A stretch of 64,000 nucleotides of DNA, taken from NCBI GenBank assembly GCA_003280085.1, contig QCFY01000001.1:1-64000 (forward strand), in the 5' to 3' direction. The position numbers and the translations under genes are program-made. The DNA is from Prochlorococcus sp. AG-363-O06. GTDB taxonomy: Bacteria > Cyanobacteriota > Cyanobacteriia > PCC-6307 > Cyanobiaceae. Of the stretch, positions 21,519 to 32,604 are shown piece by piece. The stretch's first letter is position 1. Each line of letters begins with the position of its first letter. The notes under the pieces were generated by a model that searched no databases, had not been told where the DNA came from, and worked only from the letters and a program-made list of their open reading frames with translations.

Positions 21519-22196
21519 CTAAATACTCTTATATTGAAGAATTATATTTTCACCATCATCATTAATAATGCTATAGCCCCTTATAATAAGATTTTTCAGC
21601 ATATTTCTATATTCAGATCTTATAATCTCGGGATATCTCTGATCACTATCTCTCGTCTCAATAATCAACATCTTTGGTTGTAATATTGAAAAGTCCCATT
21701 GATTCATAATCAATGGTTCAAGGCCTTCAACATCTACTACTGCTAAATCGCAAGTTGTAAGTGAAAGCATGTTCAAAGCCCTATTTATTTCCAAACAATA
21801 AACTTCTCTAATCTCCTGATTATGGTGATCCTTACTGTAGTCTAATTGGTTAAACATTTCAACATGATCTTGCCTAGCAGATGTAAGAGCACCTCCAATA
21901 GATAATTTTATGTTTTCATTTGAATCCGATACCGCAGTAGTAATTACCTTGACTTTATTCTTGATATGTCTCATTTGGCAATAGACAGCATACTCCTGAA
22001 TAGGTTCAAAATAATAACCAGTCCAGCCCATGTCTGCTAGAAAAGCTGTGTTAGATACAGTATCGCCGTCGTATGCACCAATTTCGATAAATATGCCATC
22101 TAATTTCTCTCCAAATACCCTTAAATAGATTTCAGAGAGATTCATAATCTGACAATCTTTACCAGGACTATAAAAACTCCTATTATCATTTATCAT
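21519..22196 (-). CDS. FkbM family methyltransferase
   Basis: A 225-residue SAM-dependent methyltransferase of the FkbM type, often found in polysaccharide clusters as sugar O-methyltransferases. The SAM site is IFIEIGAYDGDTVSNT near residue 36, then TGYYFEPIQEY; the VDVEGLEP segment near 150 is a family hallmark. It is convergent with the fucosyltransferase-like gene and shares its AT-rich character. The acceptor is unknown. Upstream lies a 333-base gap. Confidence 0.87.
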   Translation of the reverse strand: MINDNRSFYSPGKDCQIMNLSEIYLRVFGEKLDGIFIEIGAYDGDTVSNTAFLADMGWTGYYFEPIQEYAVYCQMRHIKNKVKVITTAVSDSNENIKLSIGGALTSARQDHVEMFNQLDYSKDHHNQEIREVYCLEINRALNMLSLTTCDLAVVDVEGLEPLIMNQWDFSILQPKMLIIETRDSDQRYPEIIRSEYRNMLKNLIIRGYSIINDDGENIILQYKSI

Positions 22197-22529
22197 TTTA
22201 AAAAGAATTTGTTTGGTTTTAATTTTTGGTGAATAGAAAGTTTAATACATAATTTAATTAAAAGAACTCGAATAAGTTTCGCATCCAAGTAACAATACCT
22301 ATTCAGCTTTTGACTGATTTGTATTGGCAGTCATCAGGAAGCCTGATTGGAAATCGTATTCTACATATTAATAGTGCTATAGAAATTACGTTGCGAGAAA
22401 TATTTCTAGCTTAGTTACCTGTTTAGAAAATTAGTGCTCTCTAAAAACTGTTAATGATTGCGATCTCTAGAGGCTAATCTATCAATGGGGCTTCGCCCCA
22501 TTGATAGATTAATTAAATCGAGGTAAATC
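22197..22529. other. 333-base divergent intergenic region
   Basis: This lies between the divergent FkbM methyltransferase and alpha/beta hydrolase genes and must hold both promoters. I see no open frame, no RNA gene and no IS end. It contains a short perfect hairpin ATCAGG-aag-CCTGAT (22333-22347) and the long 17-bp hairpin annotated separately. The sequence is otherwise AT-rich with no feature I can name. Confidence 0.6.
22475..22511. other. Perfect 17-bp hairpin next to the alpha/beta hydrolase start
   Basis: TAATCTATCAATGGGGC (22475-22491) is perfectly complementary to 22495-22511, leaving a TTC loop. The core reads GGGGCTTCGCCCC. No T-run flanks either side, so it is not a normal intrinsic terminator; both neighbouring genes are also transcribed away from it. 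The stem ends 18 bases before the hydrolase TTG start and just ahead of its GAGG ribosome-binding site. It could be a 5' UTR control element, an sRNA end or a relic of a mobile element. Confidence 0.9.
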
Positions 22530-23441
22530 TTGGGGGGACCAGAAAATCATCTTTGGCAATGGCAAGGCTTGGACGTCGCTTGGAATTTGGAAGGCGAAAA
22601 AATTAATTCGCCTATTTCAATCGTTTTAATCCATGGTTTTGGCGCCTGCAAAGAACACTGGCGAAATAACCAATCAGCACTAAGCCAGTATGCACCTTGT
22701 TTTGCAATTGACCTAATTGGCTTTGGAAATAGCAGCCAGCCCAAGGCGAAACTAAAGTCTAATCCCCAAAATCAGATTGGATTTACTTACAATTTCGACA
22801 ATTGGAGTAATCAAATAAATGATTTTTGCAATGAAGTCGTGAAAACTCCTGTACTTCTTGTTGGAAACTCAATTGGCAGTGTAATTGCGCTTCGAGCATC
22901 ACAATTGCTAAAGCAAAATTGCCGAGGTGTAGTACTAGCTGGATGTGCCACAAGGGCATTGGATGATAAACGTTTAAAAGAACAACCTCAAATCTTGAGA
23001 TGGACAAGGCCATTGCTAAAAACACTTGTTAGGCAGAGATGGCTGAGTATCAACCTTTTTAGAAATGCCTCTAGTCCTGGCGTAATAAAAAAAGTTCTAA
23101 AACAGGCCTACCCCAGTGGAACAAATGTTGACGATGCACTTTTAGAACTTTTACAAAAACCAAGCAAGAGAGAAGGTGCACCAGAAGCATTCCATGGCTT
23201 TATTAATCTTTTTGATGATCACCTTGCTCCACAACTTTTAGTAAATCTATCGGTTCCAGTATATTTAATATGGGGAGAAAAAGATCCATGGGAACCTGTA
23301 AGTGAAGCCAAAAAATGGATCAAAACATTTTCTTGTATACGTTCCTTAGAAATAATTTCTGATGTTGGACATTGCCCTCATGATGAGGCACCAGAAGATG
23401 TAAATAGACTGCTAGTTAAAGTTATTCAGCAAGCAACATAA
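22530..23441 (+). CDS. Alpha/beta hydrolase fold protein
   Basis: A 303-residue alpha/beta hydrolase. The oxyanion segment is IHGFGACKEHWR, the nucleophile elbow GNSIGS places the catalytic Ser in the middle of the first half, and the C-terminal segment has IWGEKDPWEP (acid) and VGHCPHDEAPE (His). The substrate is unknown. The start is a TTG with GAGG six bases before it, and a very stable hairpin lies immediately upstream. Its 3' end overlaps the convergent sigma factor by 16 bases. Confidence 0.9.
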   Translation: MGGPENHLWQWQGLDVAWNLEGEKINSPISIVLIHGFGACKEHWRNNQSALSQYAPCFAIDLIGFGNSSQPKAKLKSNPQNQIGFTYNFDNWSNQINDFCNEVVKTPVLLVGNSIGSVIALRASQLLKQNCRGVVLAGCATRALDDKRLKEQPQILRWTRPLLKTLVRQRWLSINLFRNASSPGVIKKVLKQAYPSGTNVDDALLELLQKPSKREGAPEAFHGFINLFDDHLAPQLLVNLSVPVYLIWGEKDPWEPVSEAKKWIKTFSCIRSLEIISDVGHCPHDEAPEDVNRLLVKVIQQAT

Positions 23442-24433
23442 GCCTCAACTTGATCGCTTACTCTTCTTAAAGCTGCTAATGCCACTCTTTCAAGGTTGCG
23501 AACACGATCACGACTTATTCCCAAAATCCTTCCTATCCCTGTCAATGTCATCGGGTCATCTCCATCCATCCCATATCGCATTCTTAACACACGAGTCTGT
23601 AACTCAGGTAATTGGTTTAACAAATGATCCAAATCTCCCTTCATGCAATTCTCTTCTAACTTTTGACTAGGCATATCACCATTTTGATCAAGCAAGTCAA
23701 GTAAGACAGTGTCATCACCATCACCGACTTTTTTTTCAAGGCTGACTGGATGAAGAGCATTACTCATCAATTCTTTAACTTCAGCTTCAGATAATCCGAC
23801 CAATTCTGAAAGTTCAGTAACCGTAGGTGTTCTAGCTAATTCTTGAGTTAGTTGTCTTTGACCCTTCTTTAATTTATTTAGCATTTCTGTTATATGAATC
23901 GGGAGTCGAATAGTCCTACTCTTTTCTGATATAGCTCGAGTAATGCCCTGACGAATCCACCAATAAGCGTAAGTAGAAAATTTGTACCCTCTTGCCGGAT
24001 CAAACTTCTCAACGCCTCGAACCAATCCAATCGTTCCTTCTTGAATTAAATCCAAAAGCTCCATATTCATTTTCGTGTACTTTTTCGCAACACTGACAAC
24101 CAAACGTAAATTTGCCGAAACCATCCTTTCTTTAGCTCTACGACCTATCTTCAACTTTCTTTTTAGCTCCAACAAACTTAATCCAGCAGCTTCAGCCACC
24201 AATTGATCATTAGGCTTTTCCCCATTCTTATCCTCCAATTCTGCAGCAAGTACTTCAAGGGCCATTAACTCTTTGACCTTTCGGCCAAGAGTGATCTCCT
24301 GCTCATTCGTGAGCAAAGGAACTCTTCCAATATCACGCAAATAAGAACGCACCAAATCAATCTCTAATGTAAAGCGATTATTGGAAGCGCTTTTCAAATC
24401 ATTCGAGGCGATTGGCCCTCGAGAAGAAGCCAT
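23426..24433 (-). CDS. RNA polymerase sigma factor, group 2 (RpoD-like)
   Basis: A sigma-70 family factor of about 335 residues that lacks the large acidic region 1.1 of the primary sigma. Region 1.2 is DLVRSYLRDIGRVPLL, regions 2.1-2.4 include MELLDLIQEGTIGLVRG and YKFSTYAYWWIRQGITRAI, and region 4.2 ends with GISRDRVRNLERVALAALRR. Cyanobacteria use several such factors for stress and light or dark responses. I start at MASSRG (24433); ATG at 24460 or 24529 are alternatives, the last overlapping mgtE. Confidence 0.94.
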   Translation of the reverse strand: MASSRGPIASNDLKSASNNRFTLEIDLVRSYLRDIGRVPLLTNEQEITLGRKVKELMALEVLAAELEDKNGEKPNDQLVAEAAGLSLLELKRKLKIGRRAKERMVSANLRLVVSVAKKYTKMNMELLDLIQEGTIGLVRGVEKFDPARGYKFSTYAYWWIRQGITRAISEKSRTIRLPIHITEMLNKLKKGQRQLTQELARTPTVTELSELVGLSEAEVKELMSNALHPVSLEKKVGDGDDTVLLDLLDQNGDMPSQKLEENCMKGDLDHLLNQLPELQTRVLRMRYGMDGDDPMTLTGIGRILGISRDRVRNLERVALAALRRVSDQVEAYVAC

Positions 24434-24512
24434 GATGCGATGTTGAGTTTTGTTAAGCATACTACTAAGAAGTGTAAAGTTCCTTTCGAAAACCTTAAAT
24501 AAGCATAAGCAC

Positions 24513-25934
24513 CTAGGTATTGACTCCATGCATATGTGCGAGAAGCCAAGCGGCTGTCTTCAAATAAATCAAAACACCTGCTACATCTGTAGCAGTGGTG
24601 ATAAATGGAGCCGACATAAGCGCTGGGTCCAAGCCCATTCGATCGAATAGCAAGGGCAATGCAGCTCCAGCTGTTGCCGCAAGAGTAGTTATGGCCATAA
24701 GGCTGATCCCAACAGCAGCTCCAACTAAAGGGCCTTCTCCACGCCACCAGGCAAAAGGAACTACAACTAATAACATCAACAGCCCCAACAAGGCACCAGC
24801 TAGAGCTTCTCTAAAAATTGCCTTCATTAAGCCTAGAGCTTGAATACGCTGAGTACTTAAACCTCGAATCACAACAGTTGAGCTTTGTGCACCTACATTT
24901 CCACCAGTCCCAATTAGCAAAGGGATAAAGGCCGCCAACAAAACCACTTGCTTTAGGACAGCATCATTCATCGCAATTACTTGAGTGGTCAGGCCATTTG
25001 CAATCACAAGCACAACAAGCCAAACAACCCTCCGGCGAGCGACAACAAATAAATTACTTTGAAAATAATCATCTTCATCCCCTGCCTGAACAGCACCTGC
25101 GGCATATAGATCACGTGTAGCTTCCTGCTCAATCACATCAATTACATCGTCAACAGTAACTATCCCAACTAAACGATTCTCCCTATCAACTACTGGCAAA
25201 GCCAAAAAGTCATACCTCTGAATTGCTCTGGCAACCTCTTCTTGATCTGTATCAGTTCTCACACTTACAACATCTCGAGTCATAACATCTCCAATCAAAT
25301 CTTCTGGATCCGCAGTTACTAGATCTCTCAAAGATAAAATCCCAGTTAAATGTCTTTCTCTATCAGTGACATAAAGGCTGTAAATAGTTTCCTTATCTGC
25401 AGCCTGACTCCTAACGATAGATAAAGCTTGTGCAGCATTGTGAAATTCCTTTAGATCGATGAACTCTGTGGTCATCAACCTGCCGCCAGTTTCAGGCTCA
25501 TAGCCCAACAATTGAGCAGTAACTCTTCTTTCTGAAGGACTCAACTCAGCCAGCAATCTCCTAACGACTTTTGCAGGCAACTCATCAAAAAGCCTGACCC
25601 TATCGTCTGGAGACATTTCCTCAACCAGTTCAAGTACTTCACTTGAACGGAGCCGGTCTAACAAGCTTTGCTGGATAGATGGATCTAAATATTCATACAC
25701 CTCAATTGCTTCATTTTTACTAAGCAGCCTAAAAGCAAGTGCTTGCAATACAAGTGGAAGACTGCCTATTGCCTCAGCAATGTCGACAGGTTGGACCGGC
25801 TCCAGCAAAGTCTTAACAGCGTCATAATTGGCTGCTGATAAAAGGATTTCTAATTGATGATCCATCGCATCTGTCAGATGCGATCCACTAATGCCTGAAG
25901 TGACTTTCTTGGGAGCCCCCGCCGCCTCATTCAT
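24513..25934 (-). CDS. mgtE: Magnesium transporter MgtE
   Basis: A 473-residue Mg2+ channel. An N-terminal superhelical domain (about 25-150, with VDIAEAIGSLP and LLAELSPSERR) is followed by two CBS domains (about 155-280; VMTRDVVSVRTD, LPVVDRENRLVGIVTVDDV) that sense Mg2+, then five membrane helices including the conserved GTGGNVGAQSSTVVIRGL. It is divergent from glutathione peroxidase and lies upstream of the sigma factor on the same strand. Confidence 0.96.
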   Translation of the reverse strand: MNEAAGAPKKVTSGISGSHLTDAMDHQLEILLSAANYDAVKTLLEPVQPVDIAEAIGSLPLVLQALAFRLLSKNEAIEVYEYLDPSIQQSLLDRLRSSEVLELVEEMSPDDRVRLFDELPAKVVRRLLAELSPSERRVTAQLLGYEPETGGRLMTTEFIDLKEFHNAAQALSIVRSQAADKETIYSLYVTDRERHLTGILSLRDLVTADPEDLIGDVMTRDVVSVRTDTDQEEVARAIQRYDFLALPVVDRENRLVGIVTVDDVIDVIEQEATRDLYAAGAVQAGDEDDYFQSNLFVVARRRVVWLVVLVIANGLTTQVIAMNDAVLKQVVLLAAFIPLLIGTGGNVGAQSSTVVIRGLSTQRIQALGLMKAIFREALAGALLGLLMLLVVVPFAWWRGEGPLVGAAVGISLMAITTLAATAGAALPLLFDRMGLDPALMSAPFITTATDVAGVLIYLKTAAWLLAHMHGVNT

Positions 25935-25995
25935 GGGCTTTCTACTAGGGCATCAATAGTTTATGGCTATGGTCGACATATATATCTGCAAACCC

Positions 25996-26475
25996 ATGAG
26001 CGTGAACATCAGCAACGTCGTTGTCCGCACAGCCGAAGGCCTGGAAAAGTGCCTTGGCGACTACAAAGGCACTGTCCTTTTGATAGTGAATGTCGCAAGC
26101 AAATGCGGTTTCACCAAGCAATATGCAGGCCTACAAGAATTAAAGAACGAATTTGGGGCTAAAGGCTTTCAAGTCCTTGGATTCCCTTGCAATGATTTTG
26201 GGGCTCAAGAGCCTGGTACTCTTCCCGAAATTAAAAATTTCTGCTCTTCAACTTATGGGGTTGATTTCACATTATTTGAGAAAGTCCATGCCATGGGGGA
26301 GACAACAGAGCCATATAAAACACTTAACAAAACCGAACCAAAGGGAGATGTTGCTTGGAACTTTGAGAAATTCTTAATTAGCAAAGAAGGTAACGTTCTT
26401 GCAAGATTTAAAAGTGCCATCGATCCCAATAGCGATGAACTAAGAAACGCAATCGAGGTAGCATTAAAGAGTTAA
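25996..26475 (+). CDS. Glutathione peroxidase-like thiol peroxidase
   Basis: A 159-residue GPx-family enzyme that reduces hydroperoxides, probably with thioredoxin because it carries Cys, not selenocysteine, at position 37 (NVASKCGFT). The other tetrad residues are visible: Gln in GAQEPG and Trp-Asn in VAWNFEKF; a second Cys in FPCND could take part in thiol exchange. FPCND replaces the usual FPCNQ. I start at ATG 25996 (usual family length); ATGs at 25963 and 25972 would add 11 or 8 residues. Its last 68 bases overlap the convergent crcB. Confidence 0.93.
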   Translation: MSVNISNVVVRTAEGLEKCLGDYKGTVLLIVNVASKCGFTKQYAGLQELKNEFGAKGFQVLGFPCNDFGAQEPGTLPEIKNFCSSTYGVDFTLFEKVHAMGETTEPYKTLNKTEPKGDVAWNFEKFLISKEGNVLARFKSAIDPNSDELRNAIEVALKS

Positions 26476-26806
26476 AATACTTAGTACAGAAGAACCCACT
26501 AGCAAAAGCCACTAAGCCAAATAAAACTGTAGTCAAAAGCAAAAGAATCGCTTCGGAAAAATAAGCCTTAACCATTAAACTAATACATTTGATCATCCAG
26601 CTACTGAAAGTAGTTAATGATCCGCAAAAACCAACTCCTAACAATATTTGATATCTATTACGTAACGGCAAGGCAAATAAAACTCCTAAAATTGCCGCAC
26701 CCAATATATTTACCAAAAAATCATTTTGAAGAAGGAATCTAAGTAGAACCCCAGGGACTGCTCCAATTGAAACTAGAAAATATCGATTTATTTTTTTAAT
26801 CCACAT
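26408..26806 (-). CDS. crcB: Fluoride channel Fluc/CrcB subunit, second copy
   Basis: A 132-residue four-helix protein of the Fluc family, which exports fluoride as a dual-topology dimer. The N-terminal SIGAVPGVLLRF, NILGAAILG and GVGFCGSLTTFSSW follow the family pattern. The C-terminus is longer and basic (LPRLRFLVHRYWDRWHF) and is encoded in the 68-base overlap with the glutathione peroxidase gene. It starts at an ATG that overlaps the stop of the first copy (TAATG). Two non-identical copies in tandem suggest a heterodimeric channel with opposite subunit topology. Confidence 0.92.
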   Translation of the reverse strand: MWIKKINRYFLVSIGAVPGVLLRFLLQNDFLVNILGAAILGVLFALPLRNRYQILLGVGFCGSLTTFSSWMIKCISLMVKAYFSEAILLLLTTVLFGLVAFASGFFCTKYFNSLMLPRLRFLVHRYWDRWHF

Positions 26807-27195
26807 TAAAAAATATTGACCTGAGCCAGTTTAAAACCTACAGCTGCTGCAGATAGTCCCAAGGATATAGAAAGAGCAGTAAGCAATATTGCTTTCACCC
26901 AAGAGTTGTTCAGTAAGTATTGAAAAACTTCTAAGATAAATGACGAGAATGTACTCATACTTCCCAAAAAACCAACGCCAATTAAAAAAAATATGGAGGA
27001 GTCTTCAGTTAAAAGTTGCATCTGCTGATGTATTGAAACAAGGAAGCCAAGCCCAAAAGAAGCAACGGTATTAATAACACACGTCCTCCAATATCTAGTT
27101 GGTAAGAAAGTTTCTAACTCTTGCAATAAATATAATCTAACAACAGATCCTAATACACCCCCAATAGAAACCAAAACAAGCTTCTCAAAATACAT
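26806..27195 (-). CDS. crcB: Fluoride channel Fluc/CrcB subunit, first copy
   Basis: A 129-residue Fluc/CrcB protein with four hydrophobic helices. The family landmarks are SIGGVLGSVVRLY, VASFGLGFLVS and GVGFLGSMSTFSSFI, the last containing the Phe-box and threonine/serine track that line the fluoride path. It is followed directly by the second copy (TAATG overlap) and lies 14 bases after the SH3-like gene, so it probably belongs to the gyrB transcript. No fluoride riboswitch was recognised upstream. Confidence 0.94.
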   Translation of the reverse strand: MYFEKLVLVSIGGVLGSVVRLYLLQELETFLPTRYWRTCVINTVASFGLGFLVSIHQQMQLLTEDSSIFFLIGVGFLGSMSTFSSFILEVFQYLLNNSWVKAILLTALSISLGLSAAAVGFKLAQVNIF

Positions 27196-27209
27196 CTAAC
27201 TATAGATTA

Positions 27210-27548
27210 TCAAGTACTTACCCAGCCACGCCTGCTTGAAGAAGAGAGCTCAGTAAAGTCAATTGATTCAACTTTAACCTGCATCCAAGATTCCCCTTCT
27301 GGCCCCTTCCATCTGCGGATCACTTTCAATGGAGTACCTACCTTAAGAGTGCTCAAAGTTGGTGCTGCAACTAAAGGGGCTGCCTTCAAACTACAACTCG
27401 TCCCGGCGAACAAGGGACTAAAGCGATCACCTCGGCAAATTTGAATCTTATTCCTCGTTACTGATCCACCAGCTGGAAGTCCAACAGGAACCATAAGAGC
27501 AACTCCAAGGAAGCAACTCCATCTAAGAAGAAAAGAAATTCTATACAT
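27210..27548 (-). CDS. Secreted SH3-like domain protein
   Basis: A 112-residue protein with an N-terminal signal peptide (hydrophobic 8-25, AGGS after it). The rest is one small SH3b-like domain, seen in LKVGTPLKVIRRWKGPEGESWMQVKVES. Two Cys residues near 38 and 52 could form a disulfide in the periplasm. It starts immediately after the gyrB stop (TGAATG) and precedes the two fluoride channel genes. The function is unknown; relatives often bind cell-wall material. Confidence 0.8.
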   Translation of the reverse strand: MYRISFLLRWSCFLGVALMVPVGLPAGGSVTRNKIQICRGDRFSPLFAGTSCSLKAAPLVAAPTLSTLKVGTPLKVIRRWKGPEGESWMQVKVESIDFTELSSSSRRGWVST

Positions 27549-29549
<2,001 letters not shown>

Positions 29550-29701
29550 TTATTGCATAGAGGCCTCATTTCCCAGAAACCTCATCCTGACTGGCTTAAT
29601 CTACCACTGGCATCAAGAAAAGGCTTGCATAAAACTTTTTTGGTGAGCTTGTCCAAACTTGTAGTAATTGAATTTCTTAAGCAAATTTTGAAACTTTCTT
29701 T

Positions 29702-30601
29702 ATGCCATTAACAAAACCATTAGTCATTGTTCTTCTGGGACCTACAGCAAGCGGGAAAACAAATCTAGGAATTGAAATCGCAGAGTTGATGAAAGTCGAA
29801 ATTCATAATATTGATTCTCGTCAAGTCTACCTAGGAATGGATATAGGGACAGCAAAGCCAACTCTTGATCAACAAAATCGAGTGAATCACTTGCTCATCA
29901 ATTTAAAGCAACCAAATGACCCTATCAATGTTGAACAATTTCAAAAGGAAGCTTATATCAGCTTAACTAAAAAGCTAAAGCAAACAGGCAAGGCCCTCTT
30001 AGTAGGAGGTAGTGGTTTATATCTCAAGGCAATTACACAAGGTCTTCTGCCTCCAAAGGTGCCTCCTCAACCCGAACTTAGAAAACAATTTAATGGTCTT
30101 GGACAAAATGTTTGCCATCAACTACTACAGAAAATCGACCCAGTCGCAAGTCAAAGAATCTCAAATTCCGATGTTGTAAGAACACAAAGAGCCTTAGAAG
30201 TCATATATGCGACTGGACAACCAATAAGTGCCCAACAATCCTCGAATCCGCCTCAATGGAATGTTATAGAGCTTGGACTAGATCCAAAAAATCTTCGAGA
30301 AAGGATCACTCAGCGAACAAAAGAGATCTATCAAAGGGGATTGATCCATGAAACAGAAAAATTAATAGCCCAATTTGGCAAAGAACTTTCAATGCTCCAA
30401 ACAATTGGCTATAGAGAAGCTGTAGATGTCATTGAAGGCAAATTAAAAGTTCCTGAAGCCATTGCAATCACAAATAATCGCACGCAAAAATTTGCAAAAA
30501 GACAAAGGACTTGGTTCCGAAAACAACATGATCCGAAATGGTTAAACGATGATGAACCCCTCAGAGAAGCCCAATCTTTGATACAAAGCGTTCTAGGCTG
30601 A
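29702..30601 (+). CDS. miaA: tRNA dimethylallyltransferase MiaA
   Basis: A 299-residue enzyme that prenylates A37 of tRNAs reading UNN codons. The P-loop is [11 protein letters not shown] (about 13-23), followed by [18 protein letters not shown] with the catalytic Asp, [11 protein letters not shown], and the RTQRALEV segment. The C-terminal [12 protein letters not shown] and [19 protein letters not shown] are tRNA-binding signatures. It is divergent from gyrB across 176 bases and is followed 59 bases later by infC on the same strand. Confidence 0.97.
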   Translation: MPLTKPLVIVLLGPTASGKTNLGIEIAELMKVEIHNIDSRQVYLGMDIGTAKPTLDQQNRVNHLLINLKQPNDPINVEQFQKEAYISLTKKLKQTGKALLVGGSGLYLKAITQGLLPPKVPPQPELRKQFNGLGQNVCHQLLQKIDPVASQRISNSDVVRTQRALEVIYATGQPISAQQSSNPPQWNVIELGLDPKNLRERITQRTKEIYQRGLIHETEKLIAQFGKELSMLQTIGYREAVDVIEGKLKVPEAIAITNNRTQKFAKRQRTWFRKQHDPKWLNDDEPLREAQSLIQSVLG

Positions 30602-30660
30602 TAGAAGCAGAGATAAAATTAATCATTGTTTTGGTCTGCGCTCTTCCCTTAACGCACTGA

Positions 30661-31302
30661 ATGCCTCCACGCCCTCGTTTTGACCGTCGTGCCCCCGTAA
30701 GGGAGCTTCCTAACATCAATGATCGCATCAACTATCCAAAGTTGCGAGTAGTCGACGCTGATGGAACACAGCTTGGGGTTATAAATCGAGAAGAAGCTCT
30801 CGAAGTTGCTCAAGACCGTGAACTAGACCTTGTTCTTGTTAGTGAAAAAGCCGATCCTCCTGTATGCAGGATCATGGATTATGGAAAATTCAAATTTGAG
30901 CAAGAGAAAAAGGCTAAGGAAGCAAAGAAAAAATCCCACCAGACTGAAGTTAAAGAAGTAAAAATGCGCTACAAAATTGATCAGCATGATTACGATGTCC
31001 GGATAGGGCACGCAGTTCGTTTTCTCAAAGCAGGTGACAAAGTTAAATGTACTGTGATCTTCAGAGGAAGAGAGATTCAGCACACTGCTCTTGCTGAAAC
31101 ACTTCTAAGGCGAATGGCCAAAGATTTAGAAGAACAAGCAGAAATTCAACAAGCTCCAAAAAGAGAAGGTAGAAACATGATTATGTTCTTAACACCAAGG
31201 AAAACTCCGCTTGTTAAAAAAGAAAAAGAGGAAGTTCAATCAACTCGTGCCTTAAGGACGATTACGACTCCTTCCAGATCTGCACCCCCTTCAAAAACCT
31301 AA
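30661..31302 (+). CDS. infC: Translation initiation factor IF-3
   Basis: A 213-residue IF3 that keeps ribosomal subunits apart and proofreads start codons. The N-domain contains [17 protein letters not shown] and [22 protein letters not shown], then a lysine-rich linker and the C-domain with [22 protein letters not shown] and [10 protein letters not shown]. It has a C-terminal extension of about 35 residues beyond the usual end. It uses an ordinary ATG rather than the rare AUU of enterobacteria. No rpmI or rplT follows, so it is not in the usual operon. Confidence 0.97.
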   Translation: MPPRPRFDRRAPVRELPNINDRINYPKLRVVDADGTQLGVINREEALEVAQDRELDLVLVSEKADPPVCRIMDYGKFKFEQEKKAKEAKKKSHQTEVKEVKMRYKIDQHDYDVRIGHAVRFLKAGDKVKCTVIFRGREIQHTALAETLLRRMAKDLEEQAEIQQAPKREGRNMIMFLTPRKTPLVKKEKEEVQSTRALRTITTPSRSAPPSKT

Positions 31303-31503
31303 AACCATTTCAGAAGGCAAGGAATTGTAAAGATAAAGCACTCTTTTTTGTTAACTATCCTCAAAAAGTTCTTCGCTAAAATCTATATTTTATATCTAAA
31401 AAAACCATCGACTTTACAAAGAAAGCATTTGATTAAACTGGCTGTCACTGCAGAATGTTAATTTATTGTCTCGTTTAGAAAAGAAAAGTAAATTCAATTT
31501 ATC

Positions 31504-31554
31504 GACAAGGTCGCCATTACTGGCACAGTGCTGTATGCCACGGGGGCGATTGTC
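31504..31554 (+). promoter_or_regulatory. Structured leader candidate before the GntR regulator
   Basis: GACAA (31504-31508) and TCGCC (31511-31515) pair with GGCGA (31545-31549) and TTGTC (31550-31554), making a 10-bp stem with a GG bulge. Inside, TGGC (31521-31524) pairs with GCCA (31537-31540) and ACAG with CTGT, across a 5x4 internal loop. It is GC-rich in an AT-rich intergenic region and ends 20 bases before the regulator ATG. It may be a 5' UTR control element. No known riboswitch consensus matched. Confidence 0.55.
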
Positions 31555-31574
31555 ACGAAGCGCTCAGCTACTTA

Positions 31575-32594
31575 ATGTGGCCAAATTACGACCTGTCCAT
31601 CTGCGTGCGCTTCCATATTCAGCAGGAAAGTGACATACCGGCTTCGAGCCAGCTCTATAACCAGATCTGTTTCGCTATAGCCGCTCGCCACTACCCTCCT
31701 GGTCATCGACTGCCAAGCACCAGGCAGCTTGCTATGCAAACTGGACTGCATAGAAACACAATAAGCAAGGTATATAGACAACTTGAGACTGACGGAGTTG
31801 TTGAAGCCATGGCTGGCTCTGGGATATATGTACGTGATCAGCAAAAGCAGCGGGAACTTCGTGCTTCGCCAAGTTTTCGCAACAAAATCGTCAAAGATCT
31901 AGATCAAGAGGTTAGAAAGTGTGTAGATGGTCTTTTGAATGCTGGCTGTACTTTGCAGCAAACCCGTGAGCTTTTAACCCGAGAAATCGATTGGAGACTT
32001 CGCTGTGGAGCTCGCGTTCTAGTAAGTACCCCCAGAGAAGATATAGGGGCATCAATGCTAATTGCAGAGGAATTAAATCCATGCCTTGACGTCCCAGTAG
32101 AAGTGGTGCCAATGGAAGAGCTGGAAAATGTATTAGAAAGCTCCAGCAATGGCACGGTAGTTACGAGCAGATACTTCTTACAACCGTTAGAAGAATTGGC
32201 CAAACGCCATGGAGTGCGCGCAGTTGCTGTTGACCTAAATGATTTCCGAGATGAACTGACAATGCTTAAAGAATTAAGACCTGGCAGTTGTGTTGGATTA
32301 GTAAGTATCAGTCCAGGGATTCTGAGAGCAGCAGAAGTCATCCTGCATAGTATGCGTGGCAACGAATTGCTCCTAATGACTGCTACTCCTGATGTAGGAA
32401 GCAGATTGCTTGCGCTTTTAAGAGCAGCAAGTCATGTGCTTTGCGATAGTCCAAGCCTTCCAATCGTCGAACATAGTTTGCGTCAAAACAGATCACAGCT
32501 AATGAGAATGCCTCAAGTTCACTGCGCAAAAAGTTATCTCAGCGATGCAACGATTAAACAACTGCGAAAAGAAATAGGACTCCTTACATCTTGA
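31575..32594 (+). CDS. GntR-family transcription regulator
   Basis: A 339-residue regulator. The N-terminal winged helix (about 15-85) has the GntR pattern [32 protein letters not shown] followed by GSGIYV. The C-terminal part is not an aminotransferase (MocR) domain; it looks like a ligand-binding domain of unknown fold, with FxD and SPG segments. An ATG at 31575 and a GTG at 31605 are both possible starts; the second matches where the conserved domain begins. It is followed 10 bases later by cysE, so sulfur status could be involved, which is inference from context. Confidence 0.88.
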   Translation: MWPNYDLSICVRFHIQQESDIPASSQLYNQICFAIAARHYPPGHRLPSTRQLAMQTGLHRNTISKVYRQLETDGVVEAMAGSGIYVRDQQKQRELRASPSFRNKIVKDLDQEVRKCVDGLLNAGCTLQQTRELLTREIDWRLRCGARVLVSTPREDIGASMLIAEELNPCLDVPVEVVPMEELENVLESSSNGTVVTSRYFLQPLEELAKRHGVRAVAVDLNDFRDELTMLKELRPGSCVGLVSISPGILRAAEVILHSMRGNELLLMTATPDVGSRLLALLRAASHVLCDSPSLPIVEHSLRQNRSQLMRMPQVHCAKSYLSDATIKQLRKEIGLLTS

Positions 32595-32604
32595 ACTAAA
32601 TGAG

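Noticed and set aside
31904-32362. 152-residue open frame on the minus strand
   Set aside because: Antisense to the GntR regulator; Ser/Arg-rich shadow without motifs.
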